Shown piece after piece: positions 33,114 through 45,929 of a stretch of 64,000 nt of DNA (position 1 is its first letter; each line of letters starts with the position of its first letter). Under the pieces are notes generated by a model. The model saw nothing but the letters and a program-made list of their open reading frames with translations, ran no database searches and was not told the origin of the DNA. The stretch covers positions 8,186,001 through 8,250,000 of the forward strand of contig NC_088307.1 of assembly GCF_032854445.1 (NCBI RefSeq). The letters run 5' to 3'. The position numbers were made by a program, and so were the translations under genes. Source of the stretch: Liolophura sinensis. Its lineage: Eukaryota; Mollusca; Polyplacophora; Chitonida; Chitonidae.

Positions 33114-36100
33114 TTGGACTCACCAGTGATTAATTCAAGAAAGGAAACACAGCAGGAGTTCACACACGGTAAACATTTTACACACTTTTACTCGCCAGAC
33201 ATATTTTTCTCAACTGTTAATAAAAGCCTAAATACATTTTGAGTGGTTTCACTTTCCCCACATATAAACAGCCAGTGTTATACTTTTTCCACTGCCTCCT
33301 ACATCCTTCTTTGTATCTAGTACGTGCTGGCCTTTTAAGTCCCACTAGCACTACCAGTTGCTAGGAAGGAAACACAACATCGTTGTCGACAATTTTACAT
33401 TCGACTTCAATCCCTTCCTTGTTTCGTATACGGGCTGGTGCAAAGCAAAAACTGGCACTATTAGATGCTAGGGAGTGTAATCTCACCATCAGTTGTGTGC
33501 CTTGAATTCACTTCCAGTCAGGCGTCTTCCCTTCCCTATATGTGCTACGTGCTGGTGTAAATCTTCAATTAGCACTATCACATGCTAGGAAAGGAAAAGT
33601 TCTACCACCCATACTTGGATAGTTGTCTTATATTTACTACATCTATAGGTCCGATAATTTCACCTGGAAGGAGCTACAGTAGTCGTGATTTAGTCTATGT
33701 TGTCTTTTTTGTATCTAGTACGTACTGGTTTTAAAAACTATATTAGCACTATTAGATGCTTAGGATGGCGTGTGGAGCAATCATCAAAATCGGCAAACAA
33801 CTGTCTGAACCATGCCTAAAAGTGTACTGCTAAAACTCTGCCAATATTTCTTTTTTGTGTAGAGGAGGATATATACGTTTCATTCATTAGTCTTTTGTTT
33901 TGGACTCACCAGTGATAATTTTAAGAAAAGAAACACAGCAGGAGTTCACACAGAGTAAACATTTTACACGCTTCTACTTGCCAGACACATTTTTCTCAAC
34001 TGTCAATCCAAGCTTAAAGACTTTTCGAGTGGTGTCATTTTCCCCACATATAAACAGCCAGTGTTATACTTTTTCCACTGGCTCTTACATCCTTCCTTGT
34101 ATTTAGTACGTGCTGGTCTTTTCAGTCCCACTAGCACTATCAGATGCTAGGAAGGAAACACAACATCGTTGACGACAACTTTTCATTCGACTTCAATCAC
34201 TTTATTGGATCTGATATGGGCTGGTGTAAAGCAAAAACTAGCACTATTAGATGCTAGGGAGGGTATTCTTACCGTCAGTTGTGTGCTTTGAATTCACTTC
34301 CAGTCAGGCGTCTTCCCTTCCTTGTATGTGCTACGTGCTGGTGTAAATCTTCAATTAGCACTATCACATGCTAGGAAAGGAAAAGTTCTACCACGCATAC
34401 TTGGATAGTTGTTGAGTATTTACTACATCTATAGGTCTGCTAATTTTACCTGGAAGGGGCTACAGTAGTCGTAATTTAGTCTATGCTGTCTTTCATTGTA
34501 TCTAGTACGTACTTGTTTTAAAAACTATATTAGCACTATTAGATGCTTAGGATGGCGTGTGGAGCAATCATCAAAATCGGCAAACATCTGTCTGAAGCAT
34601 GCCTAAAAGTGTACTGCTAAAACTCTGCCAATGCCTATATTTCGTCTTTAAGTAGAGGAGGATATCTACGTTTCATTCATTAGTCTTTTGTTTTGGACTC
34701 ACCAGTGATTATTTTAAGAAAGAAAACACAGCAGGAATTCACACAGAGTAAACATTTTCCACGCTTCTACTCGCCAGACACATTTTTCTCAACTGTCAAT
34801 CCAAGCTGAAAGACTTTTCGAGTGGTGTCATTTTCCCCACATATAAACAGCCAGTGTTATACTTTTTCCACTGCCTCTTACATCCTTCCTTGTATTTAGT
34901 ACGTGCTGGTCTTTTCAGTCCCACTAGCACTATCAGATGCTAGGAAGGAAACACAACATCGTTAACGACAACTTTTCATTCGACTTCAATCACTTTATTG
35001 GATCTGATATGGGCTGGTGTAAAGCACAAACTAGCACTATTAGATGCTAGGGAGGGTATTCTCACCATCAGTTGTGTGCCTTAAATTCACTTCAAGTCAG
35101 GCGTCTTCCCTTCCTTGTATGTACTACGTGCTGGTGTAAATCTTCAATTAGCACTTTCACATGCTAGGAAAAGAAAAGTTCTACCACCCATACTTGGATA
35201 GATGTCGTATATTTACTACATCTATAGGTCCGTTAATTTCACCTGGAAGGAGCTACAGTAGTCGTGATTTAGTCTATGCTGTCTTTCTTTGTATCTAGTA
35301 CGTGCTGGTTTTAAAAACTATATTAGCACTATTAGATGCTTAGGATGGCATGTGGAGCAATCATCCAAATTGGCAAACAACTGCCAAAAACATGTCTAAA
35401 AGCGTACTGCTAAAACTCTGCCAATGCCTATATTTCTTCTTTGTGTAGAGGAGGATATATACGTTTCATTCATTAGTCTTTTGTTTTGGACTCACCAGTA
35501 ATTATTTTTAGAAAGGAAACACAGCAGGAGTTCACACAGAGTAAACATTTTCCACGCTTCTACTTGCCAGACACATTTTTCTCAACTGTCAATCCAAGCT
35601 TAAAGACTTTTCGAGTGGTGTCATTTTCGCCACATATAAACAGCCAGTGTTATACTTTTCCACAGCCTCTTACATCCTTCCTTGTATCTAGTACGTGCTG
35701 GTCTTTTCATTCCCACTAGCACTATCAGATGCTAGGAAAGAAACACAGCATCGTTGACGACAATTTTTCATTCGACTTCAATCCCTTCCTTGGATCTGAT
35801 ATGGGCTGGTGTAAAGCAAAAACTAGCACTATTAGATACTAGGGAGGGTATTCTCACCATCAGTTGTGTGCCTTAAATTCACTTCCAGTCAGGCGTCTTC
35901 CCTTCCTTGTATGTGCTACGTGCTGGTGTAAATCTTCAATTAGCACTATCACATGCTAGGAAAGGAAAAGTTCTACCACCCATACTTGGATAGTTGTCGT
36001 ATATTTACTACATGTATAGGTCCGCTAATTTCACCTGGAAGGAGCTACAGTAGTCGTGATTTACCCTATGCTGTCTTTTTTGTATTTAGTACGTACTTGT

Positions 36101-36467
36101 GTTAAAAACTATATTAGCACTATTAGATGCTTAGAATGGCGTGTGGAGCAATCATCAAAATCGGCAAACAACTGAATGAAGCATGGCTAAAAGTGTACTG
36201 CTAAAACTCTGCCAATGCCTATATTTCTTCTTTGTGTAGAGGAGGATATATACGTTTTATTCATTAGTCTTTTGTTTTGGACTCACCAGTGATAATTTTA
36301 AGAAAAGAAACACAGCAGGAGTTCACACAGAGTAAACATTTTCCACGCTTCTACTCGCCAGACACATTTTTCTCAACTGTCAATCCAAGCTTAAAGACTT
36401 TTCGAGTGGTGTCATTTTCCCCACATATAAACCGCCAGTGTTATACTTTTTCCATTGCCTCTTACAT

Positions 36468-36928
36468 CCTTCCTTGTATCTAGTACGTGCTGGTCTTTTC
36501 AGTCCCACTAGCACTATCAGATGCTAGGAAGGAAACACAACAACGTTGACGACAATTTTTCATTCGACTTCAATCCCTTCCTTGGATCTGATATGGGCTG
36601 GTGTAAAGCAAAAACTAGCACTATTAGATGCTAGGGAGGGTATTTTTACCATCATTTGTGTGCCTGGAATTCACTTCCAGTCAGGCGTCTTCCCTTCCTT
36701 GTATGTGCTACGTGCTGGTGTAAATCTTCAGTTAGCAATATCACATGCTAGGAAAGGAAAAGTTCTACCACCCATACTTGGATAGTTGTTGTATATTTAC
36801 TACATCTATAGGTCCGCTAATTTCACCTGGAAGAAGCTACAGTAGTCGTGATTTAGTCTATGCTGTCTTTTTTGTATTTAGTACGTACTAGTTTTAAAAA
36901 CTATATTAGCACTATTAGATGCTTAGGA
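36468..36928 (+). other. Four hairpin modules in one monomer (representative)
   Basis: In the monomer at 36,277-37,068 the modules are M1 36,468-36,532, M2 36,575-36,640, M3 36,689-36,760 and M4 36,866-36,928. Each has a left arm of the form CTTGTATCTAGTACGTGCTG, a loop of about 11-14 bases and a right arm of the form ACTAGCACTATCAGATGCTA, able to pair over about 18 positions with one bulge. Pyrimidine/purine ends (CCTTCC...GGAAGG) extend M1-M3. The same four recur in interior monomers, so this entry stands for all of them. Confidence 0.8.
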
Positions 36929-39900
36929 TGGCGTGTGTAGCAATCATCAAAATCGGCAAACAACTGTCTGAAGCATGCCTAAAAGTGTACTGCTAAAACT
37001 CTGCCAATACCTATATTTCTTCTTTGTGTAGAGAAGGATATATACGTTTCATTCATTAGTCTTTTGTTTTGGACTCACCAGTGAGTTCACACAGAGTAAA
37101 CATTTTCCACGATTCTACTCGACAGACACATTTTTCTCAACTGTCAATCCAAGCTTAAAGACTTTTCGAGTGGTGTCCTTTTCCCCACATATAAACAGCC
37201 AGTGTTATACTTTTTCCACTGGCTCTTACATCCTTCCTTGTATCTAGTACGTGCTGGTCTTTTCATTCCCACTAGCACTATCAGATGCTAAGAAGGAAAC
37301 ACAACATCGTTGACGACAATTTTTCATTCGACTTCAATCCCTTCCTTGGATCTGATATGGGCTGGTGTAAAGCAAAAACTAGCACTATTAGATGCTAGGG
37401 AGGGTATTTTTACCATCATTTGTGTGCCTGGAATTCACTTCAAGTCAGGCGTCTTCCCTTCCTTGTATGTGTTACGTGCTGGTGTAAATCTTCAATTAGC
37501 ACTATTACATGCTAGGAAAGGAAAAGTTCTACCACCCATACTTGGATAGTTGTCGTATATTTACTACATGTATAGGTCCGCTAATTTCACCTGGAAGAAG
37601 CTACAGTAGTCGTGATTTAGTCTATGCTGTCTTTTTTGTATTTTGTACGTACTGGTTTTAAAAACCATATTAGCACTATTAGATGCTTAGGATGGCGTGT
37701 GGAGCAATCATCAAAATCGGCAAACAACTGTCTGAAGCATGGCTAAAAGTGTACTGCTAAAACTCTGCCAATGCCTATATTTCTATTTTGTGTAGAGGAG
37801 GATATATACGTTTTATTCATTAGTCTTTTGTTTTGGATTTACCAGTGATTATTTCAAAAAAGAAAACACAGCAGGAATTTACAAAGAGTAAACATTTTCC
37901 ACGCTTCTACTCGACAGACACATTTTTCTCAACTGTCAATCCAAGCTTAAAGACTTTTCGAGTGGTGTCATTTTCGCCACATATAAACAGCCAGTGTTAT
38001 ACTTTTCCACTGCCTCTTACATCCTTCCTTGTATCTAGTACGTGCTGGTCTTTTCATTCCCACTAGCACTATCAGATGCTAGGAAAGAAACACAGCATCG
38101 TTGACGACAATTTTTCAATCGACTTCAATCCCTTCCTTGGATCTGATATGGGCTGGTGTAAAGCAAAAACTAGCACTATTAGATACTAGGGAGGGTATTC
38201 TCACCATCATTTGTGTGCCTTAAATTCACTTCCAGTCAGGCGTCTTCCCTTCCTTGTATGTGCTACGTGCTGGTGTAAATCTTCAATTAGCACTATCACA
38301 TGCTAGGAAAGGAAAAGTTCTACCACCCATACTTGGATAGTTGTCGTATATTTACTACATGTATAGGTCCGCTAATTTCACCTGGAAGGAGCTACAGTAG
38401 TCGTGATTTACCCTATGCTGTCTTTTTTGTATTTAGTACGTACTGGTGTTAAACACTATATTAGCACTATTAAATGCTTAGAATGGCGTGTGGAGCAATC
38501 ATCAAAATCGGCAAACAACTGAATGAAGCATGGCTAAAAGTGTACTGCTAAAACTCTGCCAATGCCTATATTTCTTCTTTGTGTAGAGGAGGATATATAC
38601 GTTTTATTCATTAGTCTTTTGTTTTGGACTCACCAGTGATAATTTTAAGAAAAGAAACACAGCAGGAGTTCACACAGAGTAAACATTTTCCACGCTTCTA
38701 CTCGCCAGACACATTTTTCTCAACTGTCAATCCAAGCTTAAAGACTTTTCGAGTGGTGTCATTTTCCCCACATATAAACCGCCAGTGTTATACTTTTTCC
38801 ATTGCCTCTTACATCCTTCCTTGTATCTAGTACGTGCTGGTCTTTTCAGTCCCACTAGCACTATCAGATGCTAGGAAGGAAACACAACAACGTTGACGAC
38901 AATTTTTCATTCGACTTCAATCCCTTCCTTGGATCTGATATGGGCTGGTGTAAAGCAAAAACTAGCACTATTAGATGCTAGGGAGGGTATTTTTACCATC
39001 ATTTGTGTGCCTGGAATTCACTTCCAGTCAGGCGTCTTCCCTTCCTTGTATGTGCTACGTGCTGGTGTAAATCTTCAGTTAGCAATATCACATGCTAGGA
39101 AAGGAAAAGTTCTACCACCCATACTTGGATAGTTGTTGTATATTTACTACATCTATAGGTCCGCTAATTTCACCTGGAAGAAGCTACAGTAGTCGTGATT
39201 TAGTCTATGCTGTCTTTTTTGTATTTAGTACGTACTAGTTTTAAAAACTATATTAGCACTATTAGATGCTTAGGATGGCGTGTGTAGCAATCATCAAAAT
39301 CGGCAAACAACTGTCTGAAGCATGCCTAAAAGTGTACTGCTAAAACTCTGCCAATACCTATATTTCTTCTTTGTGTAGAGAAGGATATATACGTTTCATT
39401 CATTAGTCTTTTGTTTTGGACTCACCAGTGATTATTTCAAGAAAGAAAACACAGCAGGAGTTCACACAGAGTAAACATTTTCCACGATTCTACTCGACAG
39501 ACACATTTTTCTCAACTGTCAATCCAAGCTTAAAGACTTTTCGAGTGGTGTCCTTTTCCCCACATATAAACAGCCAGTGTTATACTTTTTCCACTGGCTC
39601 TTACATCCTTCCTTGTATCTAGTACGTGCTGGTCTTTTCATTCCCACTAGCACTATCAGATGCTAAGAAGGAAACACAACATCGTTGACGACAATTTTTC
39701 ATTCGACTTCAATCCCTTCCTTGGATCTGATATGGGCTGGTGTAAAGCAAAAACTAGCACTATTAGATGCTAGGGAGGGTATTTTTACCATCATTTGTGT
39801 GCCTGGAATTCACTTCAAGTCAGGCGTCTTCCCTTCCTTGTATTTGTTACGTGCTGGTGTAAATCTTCAATTAGCACTATTACATGCTAGGAAAGGAAAA

Positions 39901-42900
39901 GTTCTACCACCCATACTTGGATAGTTGTCGTATATTTACTACATGTATAGGTCCGCTAATTTCACCTGGAAGAAGCTACAGTAGTCGTGATTTAGTCTAT
40001 GCTGTCTTTTTTGTATTTTGTACGTACTGGTTTTAAAAACCATATTAGCACTATTAGATGCTTAGGATGGCGTGTGGAGCAATCATCAAAATCGGCAAAC
40101 AACTGTCTGAAGCATGGCTAAAAGTGTACTGCTAAAACTCTGCCAATGCCTATATTTCTATTTTGTGTAGAGGAGGATATATACGTTTTATTCATTAGTC
40201 TTTTGTTTTGGATTTACCAGTGATTATTTCAAAAAAGAAAACACAGCAGGAATTTACAAAGAGTAAACATTTTCCACGCTTCTACTCGACAGACACATTT
40301 TTCTCAACTCTCAATCCAAGCTTAATGACTTTTCGAGTGGTGTCATTTTACCCACATATAAACAGCCAGTGTTATACTTTTTCCACTGGCTCTTACATCC
40401 TTCCTTGTATCTAGTACGTGCTAGTCTTTTCAGTCCCACTAGCACTATCAGATCCTAGGAAGGAAACACAACATCGTTGACGACAATTTTTCAATCGACT
40501 TCAATCCCTTCCTTGGATCTGATATGGGCTGGTGTAAAGCAAAAACTAGCACTATTAGATACTAGGGAGGGTATTCTCACCATCATTTGTGTGCCTGGAA
40601 TTCACTTCCAGTCAGGCGTCTTCCCTTCCTTGTATGTGCTACGTGCTGGTGTAAATCTTCAGTTAGCAATATCACATGCTAGGAAAGGAAAAGTTCTACC
40701 ACCCATACTTGGATAGTTGTTGTATATTTACTACATCTATAGGTCCGCTAATTTCACCTGGAAGAAGCTACAGTAGTCGTGATTTAGTCTATGCTGTCTT
40801 TTTTGTATTTAGTACGTACTAGTTTTAAAAACTATATTAGCACTATTAGATGCTTAGGATGGCGTGTGTAGCAATCATCAAAATCGGCAAACAACTGTCT
40901 GAAGCATGCCTAAAAGTGTACTGCTAAAACTCTGCCAATACCTATATTTCTTCTTTGTGTAGAGAAGGATATATACGTTTCATTCATTAGTCTTTTGTTT
41001 TGGACTCACCAGTGAGTTCACACAGAGTAAACATTTTCCACGATTCTACTCGACAGACACATTTTTCTCAACTGTCAATCCAAGCTTAAAGACTTTTCGA
41101 GTGGTGTCCTTTTCCCCACATATAAACAGCCAGTGTTATACTTTTTCCACTGGCTCTTACATCCTTCCTTGTATCTAGTACGTGCTGGTCTTTTCATTCC
41201 CACTAGCACTATCAGATGCTAAGAAGGAAACACAACATCGTTGACGACAATTTTTCATTCGACTTCAATCCCTTCCTTGGATCTGATATGGGCTGGTGTA
41301 AAGCAAAAACTAGCACTATTAGATGCTAGGGAGGGTATTTTTACCATCATTTGTGTGCCTGGAATTCACTTCAAGTCAGGCGTCTTCCCTTCCTTGTATG
41401 TGTTACGTGCTGGTGTAAATCTTCAATTAGCACTATTACATGCTAGGAAAGGAAAAGTTCTACCACCCATACTTGGATAGTTGTCGTATATTTACTACAT
41501 GTATAGGTCCGCTAATTTCACCTGGAAGAAGCTACAGTAGTCGTGATTTAGTCTATGCTGTCTTTTTTGTATTTTGTACGTACTGGTTTTAAAAACCATA
41601 TTAGCACTATTAGATGCTTAGGATGGCGTGTGGAGCAATCATCAAAATCGGCAAACAACTGTCTGAAGCATGGCTAAAAGTGTACTGCTAAAACTCTGCC
41701 AATGCCTATATTTCTATTTTGTGTAGAGGAGGATATATACGTTTTATTCATTAGTCTTTTGTTTTGGATTTACCAGTGATTATTTCAAAAAAGAAAACAC
41801 AGCAGGAATTTACAAAGAGTAAACATTTTCCACGCTTCTACTCGACAGACACATTTTTCTCAACTGTCAATCCAAGCTTAAAGACTTTTCGAGTGGTGTC
41901 ATTTTCGCCACATATAAACAGCCAGTGTTATACTTTTCCACTGCCTCTTACATCCTTCCTTGTATCTAGTACGTGCTGGTCTTTTCATTCCCACTAGCAC
42001 TATCAGATGCTAGGAAAGAAACACAGCATCGTTGACGACAATTTTTCAATCGACTTCAATCCCTTCCTTGGATCTGATATGGGCTGGTGTAAAGCAAAAA
42101 CTAGCACTATTAGATGCTAGGGAGGGTATTCTCACCATCATTTGTGTGCCTTAAATTCACTTCCAGTCAGGCGTCTTCCCTTCCTTGTATGTGCTACGTG
42201 CTGGTGTAAATCTTCAATTAGCACTATCACATGCTAGGAAAGGAAAAGTTCTACCACCCATACTTGGATAGTTGTCGTATATTTACTACATGTATAGGTC
42301 CGCTAATTTCACCTGGAAGGAGCTACAGTAGTCGTGATTTACCCTATGCTGTCTTTTTTGTATTTAGTACGTACTGGTGTTAAACACTATATTAGCACTA
42401 TTAAATGCTTAGAATGGCGTGTGGAGCAATCATCAAAATCGGCAAACAACTGAATGAAGCATGGCTAAAAGTGTACTGCTAAAACTCTGCCAATGCCTAT
42501 ATTTCTTCTTTGTGTAGAGGAGGATATATACGTTTTATTCATTAGTCTTTTGTTTTGGACTCACCAGTGATAATTTTAAGAAAAGAAACACAGCAGGAGT
42601 TCACACAGAGTAAACATTTTCCACGCTTCTACTCGCCAGACACATTTTTCTCAACTGTCAATCCAAGCTTAAAGACTTTTCGAGTGGTGTCATTTTCCCC
42701 ACATATAAACCGCCAGTGTTATACTTTTTCCATTGCCTCTTACATCCTTCCTTGTATCTAGTACGTGCTGGTCTTTTCAGTCCCACTAGCACTATCAGAT
42801 GCTAGGAAGGAAACACAACAACGTTGACGACAATTTTTCATTCGACTTCAATCCCTTCCTTGGATCTGATATGGGCTGGTGTAAAGCAAAAACTAGCACT

Positions 42901-44401
42901 ATTAGATGCTAGGGAGGGTATTTTTACCATCATTTGTGTGCCTGGAATTCACTTCCAGTCAGGCGTCTTCCCTTCCTTGTATGTGCTACGTGCTGGTGTA
43001 AATCTTCAGTTAGCAATATCACATGCTAGGAAAGGAAAAGTTCTACCACCCATACTTGGATAGTTGTTGTATATTTACTACATCTATAGGTCCGCTAATT
43101 TCACCTGGAAGAAGCTACAGTAGTCGTGATTTAGTCTATGCTGTCTTTTTTGTATTTAGTACGTACTAGTTTTAAAAACTATATTAGCACTATTAGATGC
43201 TTAGGATGGCGTGTGTAGCAATCATCAAAATCGGCAAACAACTGTCTGAAGCATGCCTAAAAGTGTACTGCTAAAACTCTGCCAATACCTATATTTCTTC
43301 TTTGTGTAGAGAAGGATATATACGTTTCATTCATTAGTCTTTTGTTTTGGACTCACCAGTGATTATTTCAAGAAAGAAAACACAGCAGGAGTTCACACAG
43401 AGTAAACATTTTCCACGATTCTACTCGACAGACACATTTTTCTCAACTGTCAATCCAAGCTTAAAGACTTTTCGAGTGGTGTCCTTTTCCCCACATATAA
43501 ACAGCCAGTGTTATACTTTTTCCACTGGCTCTTACATCCTTCCTTGTATCTAGTACGTGCTGGTCTTTTCATTCCCACTAGCACTATCAGATGCTAAGAA
43601 GGAAACACAACATCGTTGACGACAATTTTTCATTCGACTTCAATCCCTTCCTTGGATCTGATATGGGCTGGTGTAAAGCAAAAACTAGCACTATTAGATG
43701 CTAGGGAGGGTATTTTTACCATCATTTGTGTGCCTGGAATTCACTTCAAGTCAGGCGTCTTCCCTTCCTTGTATTTGTTACGTGCTGGTGTAAATCTTCA
43801 ATTAGCACTATTACATGCTAGGAAAGGAAAAGTTCTACCACCCATACTTGGATAGTTGTCGTATATTTACTACATGTATAGGTCCGCTAATTTCACCTGG
43901 AAGAAGCTACAGTAGTCGTGATTTAGTCTATGCTGTCTTTTTTGTATTTTGTACGTACTGGTTTTAAAAACCATATTAGCACTATTAGATGCTTAGGATG
44001 GCGTGTGGAGCAATCATCAAAATCGGCAAACAACTGTCTGAAGCATGGCTAAAAGTGTACTGCTAAAACTCTGCCAATGCCTATATTTCTATTTTGTGTA
44101 GAGGAGGATATATACGTTTTATTCATTAGTCTTTTGTTTTGGATTTACCAGTGATTATTTCAAAAAAGAAAACACAGCAGGAATTTACAAAGAGTAAACA
44201 TTTTCCACGCTTCTACTCGACAGACACATTTTTCTCAACTCTCAATCCAAGCTTAATGACTTTTCGAGTGGTGTCATTTTACCCACATATAAACAGCCAG
44301 TGTTATACTTTTTCCACTGGCTCTTACATCCTTCCTTGTATCTAGTACGTGCTAGTCTTTTCAGTCCCACTAGCACTATCAGATCCTAGGAAGGAAACAC
44401 A
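36650..44401. repeat. Tandem duplication of a 3,931-bp five-monomer block
   Basis: Positions 36,650 to about 40,470 reappear at 40,581 to about 44,401, offset 3,931 bp, including the monomer with the 28-bp deletion (37,069 and 41,000). In the parts I compared I noticed one difference (GATACTAGG near 38,186 against GATGCTAGG near 42,117). Sequence before 36,650 and after about 40,470 does not follow this offset exactly, so the breakpoints are fairly sharp. Confidence 0.85.
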
Positions 44402-45929
44402 GCATCGTTGACGACAATTTTTCAATCGACTTCAATCCCTTCCTTGGATCTGATATGGGCTGGTGTAAAGCAAAAACTAGCACTATTAGATACTAGGGAG
44501 GGTATTCTCACCATCATTTGTGTGCCTTAAATTCACTTCCAGTCAGGCGTCTTCCCTTCCTTGTATGTGCTACGTGCTGGTGTAAATCTTCAATTAGCAC
44601 TATCACATGCTAGGAAAGGAAAAGTTCTACCACCCATACTTGGATAGTTGTCGTATATTTACTACATGTATAGGTCCGCTAATTTCACCTGGAAGGAGCT
44701 ACAGTAGTCGTGATTTACCCTATGCTGTCTTTTTTGTATTTAGTACGTACTGGTGTTAAACACTATATTAGCACTATTACATGCTTAGAATGGCGTGTGG
44801 AGCAATCATCAAAATCGGCAAACAACTGAATGAAGCATGGCTAAAAGTGTACTGCTAAAACTCTGCCAATGCCTATATTTCTTTTTTGTGTAGAGGAGGA
44901 TATATACGTTTCATTCATTAGTCTTTTGTTTTGGACTCACCAGTGATAATTTTAAGAAAAGAAACACAGCAGGAGTTCACACAGAGTAAACATTTTCCAC
45001 ACTTCTACTTGCCAGACACATTTTTCTCAACTGTCAATCCAAGCTTAAAGACTTTTCGAGTGGTGTCCTTTTCCCCACATATAAACAGCCAGTGTTATAC
45101 TTTTTCCACTGGCTCTTACATCCTTCCTTGTATCTGGTACGTGCTGGTCTTTTCATTCCCACTAGCACTATCAGATGCTAGGAAGGAAACACAACATCGT
45201 TGACGACAATTTTGCATTCGACTTCAATCCCTTCCTTGGATCTGATATGGGCTGGTGTAAAGCAAAAACTAGCACTATTAGATGCTAGGGAGGGTATTTT
45301 TACCATCATTTGGGTGCCTGGAATTCACTTCCAGTCAGGCGTCTTCCCTTCCTTGTATGTGCTACGTGCTGGTGTAAATCTTCAATTAGCACTATTACAT
45401 GCTAGGAAAGGAAAAGTTCTACCACCCATACTTGGATAGTTGTCGTATATTTACTACATCTATAGGTCCGCTAATTTCACCTGGAAGAAGCTACAGTAGT
45501 CGTGATTTAGTCTATGCTGTCTTTTTTGTATTTAGTACGTACTAGTTTTAAAAACTATATTAGCACTATTAGATGCTTAGGATGGCGTGTGGAGCAATCA
45601 TCAAAATCGGCAAACAACTGTCTGAAGCATGGCTAAAAGTGTACTGCTAAAACTCTGCCAATGCCTATATTTCTTCTTTGTGTAGAGGAGGATATATACG
45701 TTTTATTCATTAGTCTTTTGTTTTGGATTTACCAGTGATTATTTTAAAAAAGAAAACACAGCAGGAATTCACAAAGAGTAAACATTTTCCACGCTTCTAC
45801 TCGACAGACACATTTTTCTCAACTCTCAATCCAAGCTTAATGACTTTTCGAGTGGTGTCATTTTCCCCACATATAAACAGCCAGTGTTATACTTTTTCCA
45901 CTGGCTCTTACATCCTTCCTTGTATCTAG

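Noticed and set aside
36238-36482. Tandem exons bounded by GTGTAG acceptor-like and CTAGTA(C/A)GT donor-like sites
   Set aside because: The frame contains a stop in most copies and there is no independent coding signal. Kept only as a weak observation about possible array transcripts.
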